From NCBI RefSeq assembly GCF_014195655.1, contig NZ_JACICD010000004.1, positions 248,001-312,000 on the forward strand: DNA of 64,000 nucleotides, in the 5' to 3' direction. This DNA is from Ancylobacter tetraedralis (GTDB lineage: Bacteria > Pseudomonadota > Alphaproteobacteria > Rhizobiales > Xanthobacteraceae). Below are positions 62,555 through 64,000 of this stretch, piece by piece (the first letter of the stretch is position 1; each line of letters begins with the position of its first letter). The position numbers were made by a program, and so were the translations under genes. The notes beneath the pieces were generated by a model that did not search any database, was not told the DNA's origin, and worked only from the letters and a program-made list of their open reading frames with translations.

Positions 62555-62713
62555 GGCGATGCGGCGCCGCACAAAATCGTTACTGCGACACGGCAAAATA
62601 TTGATATGACTGACTTAAGATGTTGGATTGGAGCGGCGCCAAAACAAAGGGTGTGGACGCGCGTTCGGAACTTTGCCACAACTGTCGTACAAAACAACAA
62701 GAACTAAAAACAC

Positions 62714-62732
62714 GTGTTGCAGAATGCAACAC
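62714..62732. promoter_or_regulatory. Perfect inverted repeat GTGTTGCA-GAA-TGCAACAC
   Basis: Eight-base arms flank a 3-nt spacer, 13 bp upstream of the activator gene ATG and about 160 bp upstream of the sigma-54 promoter. Its position suits an upstream activator site for the dehydrogenase gene combined with autoregulation of the activator. The protein that binds it is inferred. Confidence 0.6.
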
Positions 62733-62745
62733 TCGGGAGGTGCCA

Positions 62746-64000
62746 ATGCGTGCCGACGCAACGCCAAGGGCGGTTTCCGTCGCCCGTCGGCAGTTTTTCG
62801 ATCACGGGCGTCCGCCGCAATCGCTGATCGCCGAGCCGATCCTGCGCTCCTGGCGCCGCTGCGCCGACCGTGGCCTCGACAATCACAGCCTGCCCTCGCT
62901 GGTGCCGCTGACCGAGGGCGAATTGCGCGAGGCGAGCGAGCGCAATGAGCGCCTGCGCCGGCTCAGCCGGCCGGAGATCGAGAGCCTCTATGCCGAGGCG
63001 ATGCAGACCGGCTGCGTGGTCATCCTCACCGATCCGAACGGGCTGATCCTCGATTCGCGCGGCAATGCGGGCTTCGCCTCGCGCGCCGCGCAGGTGGCGC
63101 TGCGCCCCGGCGTCAGCTGGAGCGAGAACGCCACCGGCACCAATGCGGTCGGCACCGCGCTGCTGGAGTGCCGGCCCATCGCCGTGCATGGCGGCGAGCA
63201 TTATCTCGACCCGCACGGCATCCTCAGCTGCTCGGCCGCGCCCATCATGGACCCCTATGGTCGCGCGGTCGGCGTGCTGGACCTCTCCGGCCCGGCGGCG
63301 GTGGATCACCGGCATGCCCTGGGGCTGGTGCGCCTCGCGGCCGAGCAGATCGAGCATCGCTTCTTCGACGAGGGGTTCGCCGACATGCGCGTTCTGCGCG
63401 TGGGCGACGACCGGGCGCTGCTGGGCACGCCGCGCGAGGGCGTATTGGTGTTCGACGGCGACCGGCTGGTGGCGGCCAACCGGCATGCGCTCGGCCTGTT
63501 GCACATGGACTGGTCGGCGCTCGGGCGGCTGCGGGCCGACGAACTGGTGGAGCGCCTGCCGGAGGGCGGGCAGGTCGCGCGGCTGGAGGCGGCCGGCGGG
63601 CGGGCGCTGTTCGCGCGGCTCGACGGCGAGCGTCGCGTCGCGGCGCTGCGCCCGGCTCCGCCCCGGCCGGCCGGTCCTTTCGGCGATCTCGTGCTGCGCG
63701 AGGAGGACGAGAAGGCGCTGGCCCGGGCGATCAAGATGATCGTGGCCGGCGTGCCCGTTCTGGTGCAGGGCGAGACCGGCACCGGCAAGGAGATGGCCGC
63801 GCGCGAAATCCATCGCAAGGGCCCCCGCGCGAGCGGCCCCTTCGTGGCGGTGAACTGCGCGGCAATTCCCGAGACGCTGATCGAGGCCGAGCTGTTCGGC
63901 TATGAGGAGGGCGCCTTCACCGGAGCCCGCCGCAACGGCCGCAAGGGCCTGCTGCGCGAGGCCGATGGCGGCGTGCTGTTCCTCGACGAGATCGGCGACA
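62746..64000 (+). CDS. Sigma-54-dependent activator, AcoR-type (cut by window end)
   Basis: The first 418 codons are present. The N-terminal part ([20 protein letters not shown]) and a GAF-like sensory domain ([19 protein letters not shown] ... [21 protein letters not shown], in parts) match AcoR-like acetoin or alcohol regulators. The AAA+ domain begins with Walker [16 protein letters not shown] and the sigma-54 contact loop GAFTGA, and continues to the Walker B LFLDEIGD at the window edge. A strong GGGAGG precedes the ATG at 62746. It is divergent from the aldehyde dehydrogenase gene it probably activates. Confidence 0.95.
   Translation, partial: MRADATPRAVSVARRQFFDHGRPPQSLIAEPILRSWRRCADRGLDNHSLPSLVPLTEGELREASERNERLRRLSRPEIESLYAEAMQTGCVVILTDPNGLILDSRGNAGFASRAAQVALRPGVSWSENATGTNAVGTALLECRPIAVHGGEHYLDPHGILSCSAAPIMDPYGRAVGVLDLSGPAAVDHRHALGLVRLAAEQIEHRFFDEGFADMRVLRVGDDRALLGTPREGVLVFDGDRLVAANRHALGLLHMDWSALGRLRADELVERLPEGGQVARLEAAGGRALFARLDGERRVAALRPAPPRPAGPFGDLVLREEDEKALARAIKMIVAGVPVLVQGETGTGKEMAAREIHRKGPRASGPFVAVNCAAIPETLIEAELFGYEEGAFTGARRNGRKGLLREADGGVLFLDEIGD

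Noticed and set aside
62505-62745. Sigma-54 promoter reading toward the activator gene
   Set aside because: Only the minus strand has a proper GG-N10-GC pair; the plus strand shows no matching site before the activator ATG.

Overview
The window is GC-rich, gene-dense chromosomal DNA of an alphaproteobacterium, most likely a member of the Hyphomicrobiales (Rhizobiales). A Xanthobacteraceae-type genome such as Ancylobacter, Starkeya, Xanthobacter or Azorhizobium fits best. This rests on gene content and order (ychF-pth-rplY-prs; marR/ompR/envZ divergent from ilvE; uvrC-pgsA-moaD-moaE), two Omp25/Omp31-type porin-like proteins, a Tim44-like protein, and short palindromic intergenic repeats of a kind common in that order. 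The species call is inference. I see no tRNA, rRNA, CRISPR array, phage or insertion sequence.

Layout. 1-0.5 kb: two MaoC-like hydratases, the first cut by the window edge. 0.7-5.5 kb: housekeeping genes on the minus strand (ychF, pth, rplY, a proline-rich secreted protein, prs). 5.7-10.6 kb: a lipoprotein, a creatinase-fold M24 protein, then the overlapping set lgt-midA-pgeF. 10.8-14.4 kb, plus strand: ubiK-like, ybjN-like, proC, a TetR regulator, csaA. 14.4-18.4 kb: a marR-ompR-envZ operon divergent from ilvE. 18.4-24.2 kb: moaE, moaD, pgsA, uvrC and a FolM-like reductase, with one EamA exporter. 24.5-26.2 kb: two outer-membrane beta-barrel genes. 26.3-32.5 kb: GST, cold-shock protein, rlmJ, RNase T2, a cupin, an NCS2 permease and a biuret-hydrolase-like cysteine hydrolase. 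32.8-40.6 kb: an orphan lipoprotein behind an AT-rich palindromic region, a phosphodiesterase, uvrB, an acetyltransferase, DUF805, a choloylglycine-hydrolase-family enzyme and a Tim44-like protein. 41-48.2 kb: ppc, a PaiB-like protein, a BKACE protein, a YaiI protein preceded by an unusual leader, and ggt.

48.2-59.8 kb is the most distinctive part. A seven-gene minus-strand operon (urtABCDE-fmdA-fmdB) encodes a urea/short-chain-amide ABC importer with formamidase and its zinc-ribbon partner. Divergent from it lie a 1138-residue NCS1-permease/histidine-kinase/receiver fusion and an overlapping LuxR-type response regulator. The shared intergenic region carries a perfect 18-bp palindrome (ATACGTC-N4-GACGTAT). 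I read this as one amide-sensing and amide-uptake module in which a transporter domain is itself the sensor. A second possible nitrogen-scavenging set (biuret-hydrolase-like enzyme, NCS2 permease, cupin) lies at 29.6-32.5 kb. No urease is present in the window.

60-64 kb: a small secreted protein, then an aldehyde dehydrogenase/DUF779 pair behind a clear sigma-54 promoter, divergent from an AcoR-type sigma-54 activator that runs off the window end.

Other notable features are a 25-residue leader ORF whose ribosome-binding region is complementary to 17 nt of the 16S rRNA 3' end and which is followed by a terminator; a palindromic intergenic repeat that sits in frame inside uvrC; and a hairpin that is at once a terminator and a Shine-Dalgarno-sequestering structure upstream of the choloylglycine-hydrolase gene.
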